Shown here: positions 23,431-35,179 of the stretch, one piece after another | Layout of the letters: the number at the start of each line of letters is the position of its first letter | Position numbering within the stretch: the first letter of the stretch is position 1 | From: Filobasidium wieringae | Taxonomy: Eukaryota > Basidiomycota > Tremellomycetes > Filobasidiales > Filobasidiaceae | Assembly (NCBI GenBank): GCA_001600055.1 | Contig: BCIV01000020.1 | Span: 439,196 to 503,195 of the forward strand | Direction: 5' to 3' | DNA length: 64,000 bases | The notes under the pieces: generated by a model | Database searches by the model: none | Seen by the model: only the letters and a program-made list of their open reading frames with translations | Told to the model about the DNA's origin: nothing | Translations under genes and position numbers: made by a program

Positions 23431-25688
23431 CAGGACGGAGAGGTCCGGGCTTTTTCTTGGACACTAGAGATCACAGGTTGTACGATCAGGCTAGATATGA
23501 GACCGATGGACGTGCATTGTACTGGGGTAATGGGATTGGGTGGGCTTTCGGTTCTTGACGAATGAGGAGAGTGGGTGAGGGGTGCGGGGTGCGGTTGATA
23601 CCCAGACAGACAGTCTCATACGTTGCCATTTCGTTTTGTCGGGATGTATACGGATCTTTAAGGAACTAGTTCAACTGGAACGTCGGGCCTGTTAAGTCTG
23701 ACTTTGACCTGTCGGCGGTGGATAGGGTAGGACTTTCAGTTTCAGGTCTTTGTGATTTTGTGATTTTGAGATTTTGTGATTTCGAGATGGAAGTGTACGA
23801 CCTGGAGCGACATGCAGGACAGTAAGAGCGAAACGGGTTTTAACGATATGGAAATTCTCGGATCGCCGTGTCACGCATTGCGAATGTCTTTAATCGCGGT
23901 GCACCGGATCCGGACTTCAGTTGATTTCTTGTTGTAGCTCTGTCGAAGGGGTGTGCATGCATGGGATGTCTCACGCTTACGCTCCTCCCGTCTGGTAATC
24001 AGCTCGTTCTCTCCTATCTGTTTGATCCTTGCCCTACTGTTTATCTCCCTGCCTGGCTTTCCTTCTCTTTGCCTCTTCCTGCTCCGCCCTTACCTTCTTC
24101 CCCTTCATCGCAGGTTGCATCGATCGAACGGGTCTCAGTCCAGGGAGGCTTAGCCGGAGGCGTAGTTTCAGAACGGGCCGGGCGAATGAAGGTCTTTTTG
24201 GACAACGTTGTGTTGTGGCTGATAAGATACCCGACCGGATGGATGAGGGGGATAGAAATCGCCGTGCCGGGAAAATAGGCAATCGCTTAGTGAACCCTCG
24301 TTAGATTTGCCTTAGGACGGTTCAGACGTCTGCGTTTCACGGTCGCGTAGATGGATATCCATTTAGTTCGATTGGCCAAACTCGCTGCGCTGCCCATGGA
24401 GCGAACAATCAGCCGCTCCGATACCTGAGGAGGATCTACTGTATGGTAGCCCTCGGAAACTCGCCGGTCTTTAGGTCTCACGTCCATCGCGAAACGATAG
24501 CGCGTGATGTGGTGGCGACATCGTTCAAGATTCGAGAAATCTGATGAGGGGCACAGCAACGTTGCTATTGAGATGCTGTCAAAGGGAGAATGACATTCGC
24601 AAGAATGAAAAAGACTTTGTCAAGAATCGGACAACAGGGAATCAGAAGCGCTGGGGGAGGACAAATCGATCTCGGCGCGAATTCGACTCCGCGTCGGATT
24701 CATTTAGATCAACTCATCCTGATTGTAAGCCGACTTGCGTCAGACACACAAGGCCATGGAAGAAATCGAGCACTCTATTGGTTATCGTATTGGAGTAGTG
24801 CAGAACACTGTGCGACGCATTGCTCGACAAGTATCACATCCCCAGGCACAGATCCGGTCTCAGCCTGCCTTTGATGTCTGGACTGGCGCGCGCTCATGCT
24901 TTGATTGAATAAGTGAGCGACTCTCCTGTGTGATGATGATTGTTGTTGTTGATGTTGTCATCTTGTTACCCCTATTCAGAGCCGTTTATGCTGTCGACAA
25001 TCACCCAGACTAGCGTCGTTGTCAGTACCTTCCTATACCTCTACTTACCTACCACCTTGTCGTCGGACCGCTCCCCGACAGCTTGACCCTTTCAACGCAG
25101 GTCGGGATTCTCTATCAACCGGTCGCACCTCACTCCTGAGATCAGAGGTTGACCGCTGACGACCCAATCTCTGAGGTTTCTGCTATGCCTCGGCAGCCTT
25201 TCTCATAAACGATATAGCTGCCGTGCGCTTATCTTAGACATGCGTTACATCATATCTGAAGACGATATCTCAAGTTGTGTTAGCCATGTTAGCTAGGTGA
25301 GAAAAGAACTCCTCCATCATTCCACTACTAAATTGTCGAGCCCAGACTTGGTACGCGGTGTGATCGGCTCGGTCATCCATCTTTCCTGGCCGCAATTCTC
25401 AATCGATGATGTCCACAAGGTATCCCTATCAATCGTCCCCAAGCTGAAACCACTTACCTAAGCGGAGCGAACTGACTTGCGGAGCTGCTCATAATCGAGT
25501 CTAAAAAATTGGTTGTGTCGGCTTTCAAGCAAGTGAACGAACGGATGAACGTCGAGGGACAGGACCCCATACCGATCAAAGCTAAACAGGCGCAACAGGG
25601 TACAATGAGTATCCTTTCTCAGCCAACTACAACGTATAATCGACAACATCTCCCTCCAGGCAGAACCACCCTTCACCTGTCATCCGGT
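23431..25688. other. Long intergenic region without a recognised gene
   Basis: 2.26 kb between convergent genes. A short GATTTTGTGATTTTGA direct repeat occurs near 23752-23785. Small frames at 24034-24282 and 24287-24559 (minus) and 24544-24874 (plus) show no domain, no coherent splicing and no start context. Nothing else is supported. Confidence 0.45.
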
Positions 25689-27644
25689 TCACCACCCATC
25701 CCTCCACTTTTCGAGCTCACCGGCCTGCCCGTCCTCCCCCTTCTCCTCCCCCTTGACCGCGTCGAACCGTCGTCTCAAGACCTCTAGCCGACTGCACCAC
25801 TCGTCCCTCCCCACATAAGCCCCACACATCCTCCGATCCCCCGAGAACCCGCTGCGTCCATGCATGACCCTCCAATTATCGATGACGACCATCATGCCCG
25901 GTTTCAACTGGACCCAATACTCGCTGTCCGCCGCCCGGACCGCTTCCTCCCATTTCCGAGCGGAATCGTACCACCCCTCGATCCGGTCGGAATCGAACGA
26001 CGTGTTCCCTCCACCGAGAATACCCCGGTCTTCGTTGTTCCATCTGACCTGGACGAGTTCCCCCGTGATCCGGTCGTGTGAAAGGACGGGGGTCGGATGG
26101 GGTCGGAAGATGGCCCCCGCGCTACCCGATGCGTGGGTCGGGATGGGGAGCGTGGAGAGGATCTTGTAAGCGGAGGGATGGAGTTGAGCGAGGATGGAGG
26201 CGGTATAGAACGAATCGACCAGGAGGGTCGCCCCGCCTTGTCCAGGAGGAGGATGACTTAGTAAGTGAAAGATCTGTAATCCAGCCGGGTCCGTCTTGAA
26301 CCCGCCATGTCGACAAGGGCATCACCGATTCACCAAATCATCAAATCAGTCCCCTCCCGCCCGTGGTCCACCCAACGAACGACACCTTCGGCTCGGCAAG
26401 ACTCACGAAATAAGTATTATCCGTATGAGCAGGTAAAGCCTCGTTGGTATAAGCCATATCCCCCATCTTCAGATCGGCCGTAAAGTCCCAGAACCCACCG
26501 TAGTGAGTCTGACGGATGGGGGAGATACGGTTGATCACTGATTCGGTATCGGTCGGGTTGACGGGGACGGAGGTTATGAAGCAGAATCCAAAGTCGTGCT
26601 GCGAGCGCGGCGTGGGTGGGCGTGGGTGGGCGTGAGTGCTGTGTGATGGGGATAGAAAGGTAAAGGGAGGGAGGGGGACTGACGACTTTTTCCAACAACC
26701 TTTTCATCCCCCTCTCCGCTGTCTCCTCATCCACACCCGATTTACCCTCTTTCCCTTCCGCGTCGACCATCAGACTGGAATAAGTCACGGTAGGTGGTGA
26801 TTTCGCTATGGAAGCGTTCCAGAGTATCCTCTCCGAATCCCGCGTCTTCACTCCCACGCCCGCTTCGGCTTCATGAGGAAACCCATCGGAGGAGGAACGT
26901 TGTGGGTGCGGGGAAGGTTCGAGGAATGGGTCGGGAGGGTTGTGGGCTCGTGAGAGAGCGGAGAAGGAGGAGAGGGATTGGAATTTAGGATCGTACGATG
27001 TTCGGTAGAGGATGGACCAGGGGTAGAACGAGGTATGGGGGGAAGAGGTCGACCACGTTATGGAGAGGCCTGATTGAGTGGGCTGGAGGGTGGTGGGTTT
27101 TATATCTTCTGGGATCTGGGTCGTCGGGAAGAGAGATCAAATTCAGCCCGAGTCCCAACAGTGCTAGAGAGGACAAGAACGGGGAGGATACTCGCATCCA
27201 ACAACCCCTTCATCCGTTGTTTCGTCACCGGATGGAAACATTTCGCACAACGACAATGATCGAATAACCATTTATCGTGGAACCTCGAGATCTCCCCGTC
27301 GTTCCATTCTATCACGGTCTTGTGGGCGTCCGGATCGTGGGAGGGTTTGGGGTAGGTCTGTAAGGCGGATGAGCTGGGTGCGGGATCGGTCGGGGTTTGG
27401 GTTGGAAGAGTGCCGGCAGAAGTTTCAGGACGACGAGGATGGGGTGTGGTGGAGATTGATCTAAGAGGAGTGTGGATCAGTACAACCTCTCATTGCGAGT
27501 GAGATGAACTTGCCTAGAGACGACGCAAGTTAGAGGACGAGCGATCGAGTTGCCCGAGAGTCGGGTTCTTGGGGCAACGATACTGGCCGAACGTGGGAAC
27601 CTAGAGGCTCTACGTAGAGCGGCAGTGATGTTGCGAGTGACCAT
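25689..27644 (-). CDS. Trimethyllysine dioxygenase (carnitine biosynthesis)
   Basis: Fe2+/2-oxoglutarate oxygenase that hydroxylates N-trimethyllysine, first step of carnitine synthesis; probably mitochondrial. Minus-strand exons: 27644-27514, 27460-27192, 27108-26684, 26598-26407 and 26294-25689, giving 540 residues. The N-terminus is Arg/Ser-rich without acids (transit peptide). The zinc-binding GBBH-like domain follows (EWNDGEISRFHDKWLFDHCR, CAKCFHPVTKQR). The oxygenase domain has the HxD pair in EALPAHTDNTYF, the LLVDSFYTA and VRWNNEDR segments, and the distal His in VIDNWRVMHGRSGF. The paralogous gamma-butyrobetaine hydroxylase is the main alternative; the GDMAYTNEALPAHTDNTYFT wording favours trimethyllysine dioxygenase. 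The first intron uses a GC donor (AG|gcaagt). Confidence 0.87.
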
Positions 27645-27893
27645 GTCGAGCTGAGGTGGGATCGAGGCGTTGTGAAGGAGGTTGAACCGTGTCCAGGGAG
27701 GTGGAGAGTGTCACCTGGGAAGGCTGAAGAGGTCAGGATGAGGTCGCTGGATTGCTGACGTCAGCGTGTTTGACACATCAGACGACCATCGACGACCATC
27801 GATCATGTTCACTTCGTCTCCTCTTTCAACACCCCAACACTGCTGGACACTGGAACCGTCACCACTGCTGCCACCACCACAACCACTCTCACC

Positions 27894-29941
27894 ATGGCTT
27901 CCGATAAAGCTCAACTGCTGGAAATGGGGTTCGAAGAGGCCAGGATCGAGTGTAACATCACAGTCCACATCTTCTACTACATCGTCACATAGCTGAAGCT
28001 CATTTCCATATAGGGGCTTTGAGGAGTACCAAAAACTCTGGTCTACAGGTACTTCATCTGCATATAGTCCCCAAAAACAAACATGTCGAGACTGACCAAC
28101 CGACCCACCCCACCCCACCCATCCTTCTTAGCCCGCACTGGATCATATAGTCTCCAACATGGACAACCCCATCCCTTCCGCCAGCGACCCTACCCCCACC
28201 ACCACCAGCACCACCAGCACCACTCCCGCCCAGGGTCAAAGCAACGACTCGAAAAACTTTGAGGATTACGATAACGATGAGGATTCCGCCGCTCTGGCGG
28301 CTCATATCACCAAGATGGGCGGGGATCCTAGCAAGGCTTCGGACGTGGAGGCGAAGAGTGTGAAATGTACCGATGTGGGTCGTCTTCCGTCTGCTCGCTT
28401 CTAGGGCACCTGGGGTGGGCTCGGAAATTGTACTGATTGATACGTCGTGGGTTTGGTGTGAACGACAGTGTGGGAAGATCTTCAAGAACACTTCGTTGGT
28501 CTCGTTTCACGCGGAGAAATCGGGCCATGAGAACTTCGAGGAGAGTACGGAAGAGGTGAGTCGGCTTTTCTCTTCACCTGCTCTCTTCTCTCCCTTCCTC
28601 TTTTCCTCTTCTCTCTTCCTCTTCTCTTCCCCTTCTCCTTTCCTCCTCTCTCTTTCCTATCCCATGATCCCCAACCCTAACCTCTCCTTCTCAACAGTAC
28701 ATCCCCCTAACGGAAGAACAACGTAAAGAGAAACTAGAAGATCTCCGCAAGAAACTGGTCCTCAAACGAGCCAGGCAGGCGGAAGAGGAACTCAAATCTA
28801 ATCGAGCTAACGAGGTGGGTCTTGCTCTTCTCTCTCTTCTTGCGTCTGTGGATCTTGGGAATACAAGCACGGGCGGTGGAACGGGGCGCTGAATGATTCT
28901 CATGATGATGATGATGCTTTTTTGCTTCACCTTTCCCGTTCACGTTGCAGATCTTGAGGAGAAAGGCGGGACAGGATGCCGGGAGGATCAAAGAGGATTT
29001 GAAGATGAAGGAGATGGCCAAGGAGGCTGCTCAGGCAAAGAAAGGTATCCCATCTTCATCCTCCATCTTGTATTCAACCACCCGAACGGAACATAAACTG
29101 AACGTCTTGTTTGCGAATCACAGATAAGGAACTGGAAGCCAAGGCGAAAGCCGCCGTACGACTTCAAATCGAGGTGATTCCCTCTTCCTCACCCCGCTCA
29201 TCCCGTCGGGGGTTCACTGAGCTGACGACGAACCGTTCTGACTCTTCTACCCATCTCTCCCCACGCACAGGCGGATAAGAAAGCGAGAGCGGAAAAGGCC
29301 GCTCGTGAAAAGGCTCTCAGGGCGGGTGGGAATCCGACACAAACCACTTCCTCTTCTTCTACTTCTTCTTCCGGTGGACCGGTTGCGGGCGCTGCGAGTG
29401 TCAATGCCGCTGCTTCGGCGGTGAAGGGGGATTACCCTGAGACGAGATTACAGGTGAGTTGGACCCGGTGTGGGTGTGGGTGGAGGAGTGGTTGTTGATA
29501 CGTAGACATGTGGTATTCAGATCAGGCTTTCCGTCGGTGGTCCTCCTCTGATCAAGACGTTACCTTCGGATAGCCGTACGTCGTTACCCATCATACGGCC
29601 CGGCTCCCGCTCGCTCATCGAAAGATCAACATTAGCTTTATCGGCCGTAGCGGAGTTCATCGCTTCAGAGAATCTAGCCTATGATGCCGATTCCGTAAAG
29701 ATGTCGATGACTTTTCCTAGGTACGTCCCGTTCCCGTTCCCATCGAGATCCCAGGTCGCGGCCGTTGATCACGATGAGATGAGAACAGGAAAACGTTTAC
29801 TCCTGCTGATATGAACAAGTCGTTGAGGGAGGTCGGGTTGACGCCTAGTGCCGTGAGTCGAACGTCTGAGGGGTTCTTTTGCTTTGACCAGTGTATACTG
29901 ATTCGTGTCGAGACGTGCAGGTGGTCATGGCTTCCCCATGA
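27894..29941 (+). CDS. UBA/C2H2/UBX-domain protein (UBXN1/SAKS1-like Cdc48 adaptor)
   Basis: Probable ubiquitin-binding cofactor of the Cdc48/p97 ATPase. Twelve exons (27894-27951, 28014-28048, 28132-28374, 28469-28555, 28698-28814, 28951-29044, 29124-29173, 29271-29453, 29521-29575, 29636-29720, 29789-29852, 29921-29941) give 363 residues. Domains in order: UBA at 1-35 (LLEMGFEEARIEWALRSTKN, SGLQPALDHI); an acidic linker; one C2H2 finger with Cys110, Cys113, His126 and His132 (KCTDCGKIF...FHAEKSGH); a long Lys/Arg/Glu coiled coil (about 143-240); a Ser-rich linker; and a C-terminal UBX domain from about 280 (ETRLQIRLSVGGPPLIKTLP, then FPRKTFTPADMNKSLREVGL). The first donor (gagt|gtaaca) was chosen because it restores the UBA tryptophan. 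Confidence 0.92.
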
Positions 29942-30030
29942 ATGAGCGATGTCTTAGATATCATATGGGAAATCAGATGGAGCACGTTCTCGTTGTTCGT
30001 ATCCGCATGAGAAGATGAAATACGATACCA

Positions 30031-30468
30031 TTGGCTTTTGAACTGCGTTCGAGCGGCGGTCTTCCGTCCACATCTTCTACAGCTACGTCTACCTTGAAAG
30101 ACATACATTATCCGACATACAGCTACGGGGTGGAAACGTCAGGTCCACACTCGGCGATGAAAACAGCAGAAGAGAGAGTGTCAGCGCAAAATCATCGACA
30201 AAGCCTTATCTCTTCAAGTTCAATTGTTAGACGTTTCAAGGCTGGGAAGGCGGTTGAGAAGCAGCAGAAGGCTGCCCGGAAGGGGTTGGAGAGGCTTGAA
30301 GAGGAGGCGAAACAAGTAACGTCTGCTGCTTGATATCATCCAGGAAAACTGATAAAGACTTGGAGAAACCCCTAAGCAAGACGGAGAAGACTATTTTGGA
30401 CTTTAACAAACAGGACTGGTGGGACATGGCGAACTCAAGCGGCAGTGACGAATCAGGTCAACAGGTAT
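30031..30468 (+). pseudogene. Possible frame-broken gene with charged, helical product
   Basis: Two overlapping frames look like parts of one protein. The first contains KTAEERVSAQNHRQ, IVRRFKAGKAVEKQQKAARK and GLERLEEEAKQ, then stops at about 30333. The second, shifted by one base, continues KTDKDLEKPLSKTEKTILDF and NKQDWWDMA up to a good donor (CAG|gtatgt) at about 30469. The only GT...AG interval between them is under 30 nt, too short for a normal intron. Either a frameshift has broken the gene, or the base sequence has a one-base error. No family recognised. Confidence 0.3.
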
Positions 30469-31167
30469 GTACCATGAACGCGACTCGAGATGCATTGGTG
30501 TATCTGTATCATATCACAGGAACGTTGAGCGCAAGACATTCGCCCCCGCCTAATTTTATCATGTCAGGTTTCCCGTCAATCTCCCTGATGATCTCATGTA
30601 CTTGTTGGTGCACCACATTCTATGGAGAGAAGGGAAAGTCAGCGAGATCAAAGACTTACGATCACTCGGGGGATTTTTCGGGCCACCCTTCAGCAACCAC
30701 CCTTCTTGGAGCTCCTCTGAACCTTTTCACTACTACACCAGAGAGGTAGAGAACCAAAGGTAATGGTACATACTAAGAGTACCATGAAGTTGGCAATGGT
30801 TGACCAGAAGTTGGCGATGAGTTTGAACATGTTGCTTTGTTGTTTTGTCTGTTTGTCGTGAAAGAGGTTGGTCTAGCGACTAGCAAAGTGTGGATAACTG
30901 GATGATTGGTAACTGGGTATTTGAGAGAACAGGAATGAACGAAGGAAGAAACAGAGAACGATGGGCAAAGTGTGCGGATGCAAGGTGATGCCAAGCGCGA
31001 ATGCTACCTCACCCCCAGTTGAATCGAGATCCAAGTCGCTCTCTGGCACATTCATTGACATTGACATTCAGATTCCTATTCCTCCACCCATCTCCAAAGC
31101 TATCAAAATACATTCATTCGCCTCCCCTCTCCTGCGTCATCGACCTTGCGACCCAAACCCCTCCCGC
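30469..31167. other. Intergenic region
   Basis: About 700 bp downstream of the dioxygenase gene; no supported coding region on either strand. Confidence 0.4.
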
Positions 31168-31315
31168 TTACAATTCAGTATGAGGATCGGCGGTGGGTTC
31201 CGGTACGGCAGAAGTGGCGGTGAGTTTCTCTTTGCCCTGTTCGACCGACCATTTGACCGCGCTGTGATCGGCTGTGGAGTTGATCACCTGGTTGGGGCGG
31301 GGATACGGGCGGATC

Positions 31316-31350
<35 letters not shown>

Positions 31351-32620
31351 GACCTTGTGAGGAGTTGGAGGAATAGGCCAGCGCCGAGACTTACGACAGT
31401 GATGAACCCTTGTAATCCTTGCGAAATGACGGAACCCATGTAATGCATGTCCCACATCGATTGGTACCCCCCGATCTGGCTGTCCTCGAAGATGTTCAAG
31501 GAGTCTTGCCAGTTCCTCGTTCGGCCTCTACCGGGCATGGTTCGGAGGTGGTTGTTGACCTGTCGCATGAGAAGCAGGGGAGGGGAAGGGTGCGGTTAGT
31601 TGTGGAAGGGAGTGGAGGGAGGGAGAGAAAGGGAGGAGACGCACGTAAGGGTACATCATATCGACCGCACTGTTGATATCGTCGGGAACGAAGAGTTGAC
31701 CGGTATGAGCCAACGTCTTCCCCGTATACGTGGCATTATCATAGACCTCGTATTCGGGATGAACTCGGATATGCCAATGCGTGGCTCGTCCGGTATAATA
31801 CCCCGGGAAGATGGATTGGAATTCCACAATCCCATTCTGATCCGAGATCTGAGCGCCTCGGAGCCAAGTCTCACCGTCGTTGGCGTTGGGGTAGGCGGAG
31901 AGGAGTCCTTTCCGATGACCGGTGGAGGCTGGGAGTTCGTCCGTTAGGTGAGCGTGGGGACGGGGGTGACCGGCGTAGTACCCTAGGGCGTCGCAGTGCC
32001 AGAGATCGAGGAGGACGTTGGAGATGGGTTCGCACGTGTTCACGTCGATCAGACCGATCTGCATGTTCATAGGGAGACCGTCCTTGAGTTCGGCCAGGTT
32101 GGAACGGATGGGGTGTTGTCCGTCCTGCGGGAAGGAAAGAGCAGGGGGTCAGAACGGGCGAAACGGTGTGCGCGAAGGAGATCCTGCTTACGTGGAAATA
32201 AGGTCCTTCTGTTACTTCCGGAGCGAGAACACAGGTATGGTTCCTGATCTCTGTAGGAGCGACATCATGACAAGCCAAGATCTTGTCCACCTCCTTGCCC
32301 GTCCCCTCAGCAACACCGGCAGCTTCACTGAGGAAGAGCTTCTGATCGCTATAACTCGCTCCACCCAGAGCCTTTTGGGCCCATTGTCGCTGACGTTCTT
32401 GGTTGTAAAGAGCGATCTGGGGGGCACAGAGGTATGAGGCTTGTTTGAGTTTGGCTAGGGAGGCCTTCTCTTCGGCTGATTTGGGGCCCTCGTGTGAGTG
32501 AGCTAGGGGGCGTGGAGAGACGGGGTCAGTTGGGGCGTGGGGGGGAGAGGTTGGGGAGCACTGCTCACCAGTGACAGCTGAAGCTGCTATGAGGAGAGCT
32601 ACAGATTGTTTGAGAAGCAT
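31168..32620 (-). CDS. Secreted intradiol ring-cleavage dioxygenase
   Basis: Fe3+-dependent dioxygenase that opens catechol-type rings between the two hydroxyls. Minus-strand exons: 32620-32569, 32502-32192, 32124-31645, 31559-31395 and 31287-31168, giving 375 residues. It starts with a signal peptide (MLLKQSVALLIAASAVTA, then HSHEGP). A helical segment follows, then the intradiol core: APEVTEGPYFH (first Tyr ligand), DGQHPIRSNL, VLLDLWHCDALGYY, and FPGYYTGRATHWHIRVHP with the second Tyr and both His ligands. This architecture is the fungal extracellular dioxygenase type rather than the bacterial or fungal intracellular protocatechuate 3,4-dioxygenase. The gene heads away from the CoA-transferase gene across a 314-bp shared promoter, so it belongs to the cluster, yet it should act outside the cell. 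Substrate (protocatechuate, catechol or hydroxyquinol) unknown. Confidence 0.9.
31318..31347. repeat. CT dinucleotide repeat in an intron
   Basis: About 14 CT units inside the last intron of the secreted dioxygenase gene. Confidence 0.9.
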
Positions 32621-32934
32621 GGTTGAGAGTGGTTTCCAGTCGATCTGAGCGATGTCGATTCAGCGAATTCAACGTGATTTTCTCTTTTGAACGATTCTTA
32701 TTTGTCGATTTCCGCGAGTTTGACAGTTCGGCAAGTTCGGCAAACGGATCCGCAACCGAGCCAAAGGGACGGAATGACCGTTGTTCCGGGTGATTTTGCT
32801 TCCGATGACGGGAGAGCATCCCGGCCGACAGATCCAGGTTTATATCATCGAAATACTCAATTCAACAGATTTCTCTTCCTTCTCAACTTCCTCTACTCCC
32901 TCTTCCTCTCCCTCTCTCACCCCAACACGCAACC
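32621..32934. promoter_or_regulatory. Bidirectional promoter, dioxygenase / CoA-transferase
   Basis: 314 bp between two divergent ATGs of the cluster. It contains a perfect CGGATCCG palindrome at 32745-32752, directly after a tandem GTTCGGCAA GTTCGGCAA, which are plausible Zn2Cys6-type half-sites (CGG triplets). A TTTATATC element lies near 32838. Confidence 0.5.
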
Positions 32935-35179
32935 ATGTCCCTCCTGGCACGAAGATCCATCCTCAACTCCTCTTCCCTAGCTATCCGTAGATACGCAGCA
33001 CTCGCGGGAACCCCACCTAAAAGTCACAAGATCTACGAATCGGCAGACGATGCGGTCAAAGACATTCAATCGGGAAGCACCTTGTTATCATCCGGTACGC
33101 CCGCTCCTTCTTTCCTTGCCTTTCATGTGATCTGGTCTGATTCGGATTGCGCTGTTCTGCGGCTGATAGGATTCGGGTTCTGCGGAACACCTAATACCCT
33201 CATCCAAGCGCTTTCTAGGAGACCGGAAGTGACGGGCCTGACGGGTGTTTCCAATAACGCAGGGAATGGGGATAAAGGTTTAGGTACGTTTCGGATCGAG
33301 CTCATCAGTGTGCTAGCCATTGAGATACGCGTGAGAGCTGACCGGGCGGTGCGATGGCGGTTCACGGAGAGTAGGGTTGTTATTACAGACAGGACAGATC
33401 GGGAAGATGATCGCTTCTTATATCGGCAAGCAAGTCTCCCGCTTCTTCCTCTTTCCCTCCTGATCTCCTCATCTAACCTCCATACCTCTCACCTCACCTT
33501 ACTTCCCCCCCTTTCACCCATCCAACCCACCCAGTAACAAAGAATTCGAAAAACAATACCTAACCGGCCGGATCTCCGTGGAACTCACCCCCCAGGGAAC
33601 CCTTGCCGAACGGATCAGAGCGGGGGGAGCGGGTATCCCCGGGTTTTATACGGCTACTGGAGTGGATACGCCCGTTCAGGATGGGAGCGTTGCGGAACGG
33701 AATGGGGAGGATGGGAAGGTTGGTCCCCCTTTTTTGTTCTTTTTTGTCACGTCCCCGAGGGATTGACGCATTGACTTCATCCGAATGCGCTACCAGGCCA
33801 TAGCGTACCCACCTGCAAGGGAAGTGATGGAATTCGATGGGAAGAAGTATCTCTTGGAAAGAGCTATCAAGGGGGATGTCGCTTTCGTCAGAGCGTGGAA
33901 GTGTGATCCGGCAGGGAACGTCGTCTTTCGATACGCCGCACAGAACTTCGGGGCCGCTATGGCTAGGAGCGCTAGGTGTACTATCATCGAGGTAAGGTTC
34001 GGCCTCTCTTTCACGATGTTTGAATGGTTCGTTGAGAGTCTAGATGCACCTGCTGACCGGATCCGTAACGGCGATTAGGCAGAAGAGATCGTTCCCCTCG
34101 GATCGATCGATCCCATGCAAGTCCATCTTCCGGGAGTCTACGTGGATAGGATCGTCCAGGCCACGACGGAGAAGGAGATCGAGATCGAGACGTTGATGCC
34201 GGAACCGGGGGACGATAGTAAAGCCAAAGCCGCTCTGGGCGCGGGAAGCGCGAGGGCCAAGAGGGAAGAGATCGTCAAGGTGAGTCCCCCTTCATCTGTT
34301 TGAACCATTTTCGATATTTCGATGACTGATTCGCTCATTTTCATTTGCGTCACAGAGAGCGGCCCTGGAATTGGAGGATGGATTCTATGTCAACCTGGGG
34401 ATCGGAATGCCAACGCTCATTCCAAGTTTCTTACCGGAAGGGAGGAAAGTATGGCTTCAGTCGGAGAATGGGATCTTGGGAATGGGACCGTTACCTACCA
34501 GGGAACAGATGGATGCGGATATCATCAATGCTGGAAAGGAGACGGGTGGGTTTCGATCTTTCTCGAGAAGAGGAATAATGGCTGATCGAGAGGGTTGACA
34601 GTCACGCTCGTACCCGGAGCTAGTACGTTTGATTCGGTAGAGTCGTTTGGAATGATCAGGGGTGGACATGTGGATGTTTCCGTCCTAGGTGTGAGTCTGG
34701 CGTTTCCCCTTACTTCTCGCTTGATCGATTTGCTCACCGGGATGTCCACGCCACCGCATAGGCGATGGAGGTCAGCGCGACGGGAGACCTGGCGAACTGG
34801 ATCATACCCGGTAAACTCGTCAAAGGGATGGGAGGCGCTATGGACCTCGTCTCCTCCCCCGACGAGACCAAGATCATCGTCGTCACCGATCATTGCGATA
34901 AGAAGGGGAATCCCAAGATCTTGGATCAGTGTAGCTTACCCTTGACCGGATCGAGGTGTGTCAGTATGATCATCACCGAGTTGGTAAGTCGTCGATCCTT
35001 CCCTCTCGCTCGGAGACTCGATCCGTGACCTGACCGACGCGCTTATTTGATAGGCGGTCTTTACGATCGACCGAAAAGCGGGCAAGATGACACTGGCCGA
35101 GTTGATGCCCGGTGCTACTTTGGAGGAGGTCAAGGCCAAGACGGGAGCAAAGTTCGAGGTCGCTGCTGGGATTCAGTAG
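32935..35179 (+). CDS. SCOT-type succinyl-CoA:3-oxoacid (3-oxoadipate) CoA-transferase
   Basis: Transfers CoA from succinyl-CoA to a 3-oxoacid; in this cluster the likely substrate is 3-oxoadipate. Ten exons (32935-33094, 33170-33283, 33393-33429, 33535-33718, 33797-33991, 34079-34279, 34356-34545, 34602-34690, 34762-34983, 35054-35179) give 505 residues with fused alpha and beta halves, as in eukaryotic SCOT. Seen motifs: [65 protein letters not shown], and in the beta half NLGIGMPTL and the catalytic Glu in [10 protein letters not shown]. An Arg/Ser-rich N-terminus ([20 protein letters not shown]) suggests mitochondria, where succinyl-CoA is made. Intron 3 has a GC donor (AA|gcaagt), needed to rebuild IGNNKEF. 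Confidence 0.93.
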
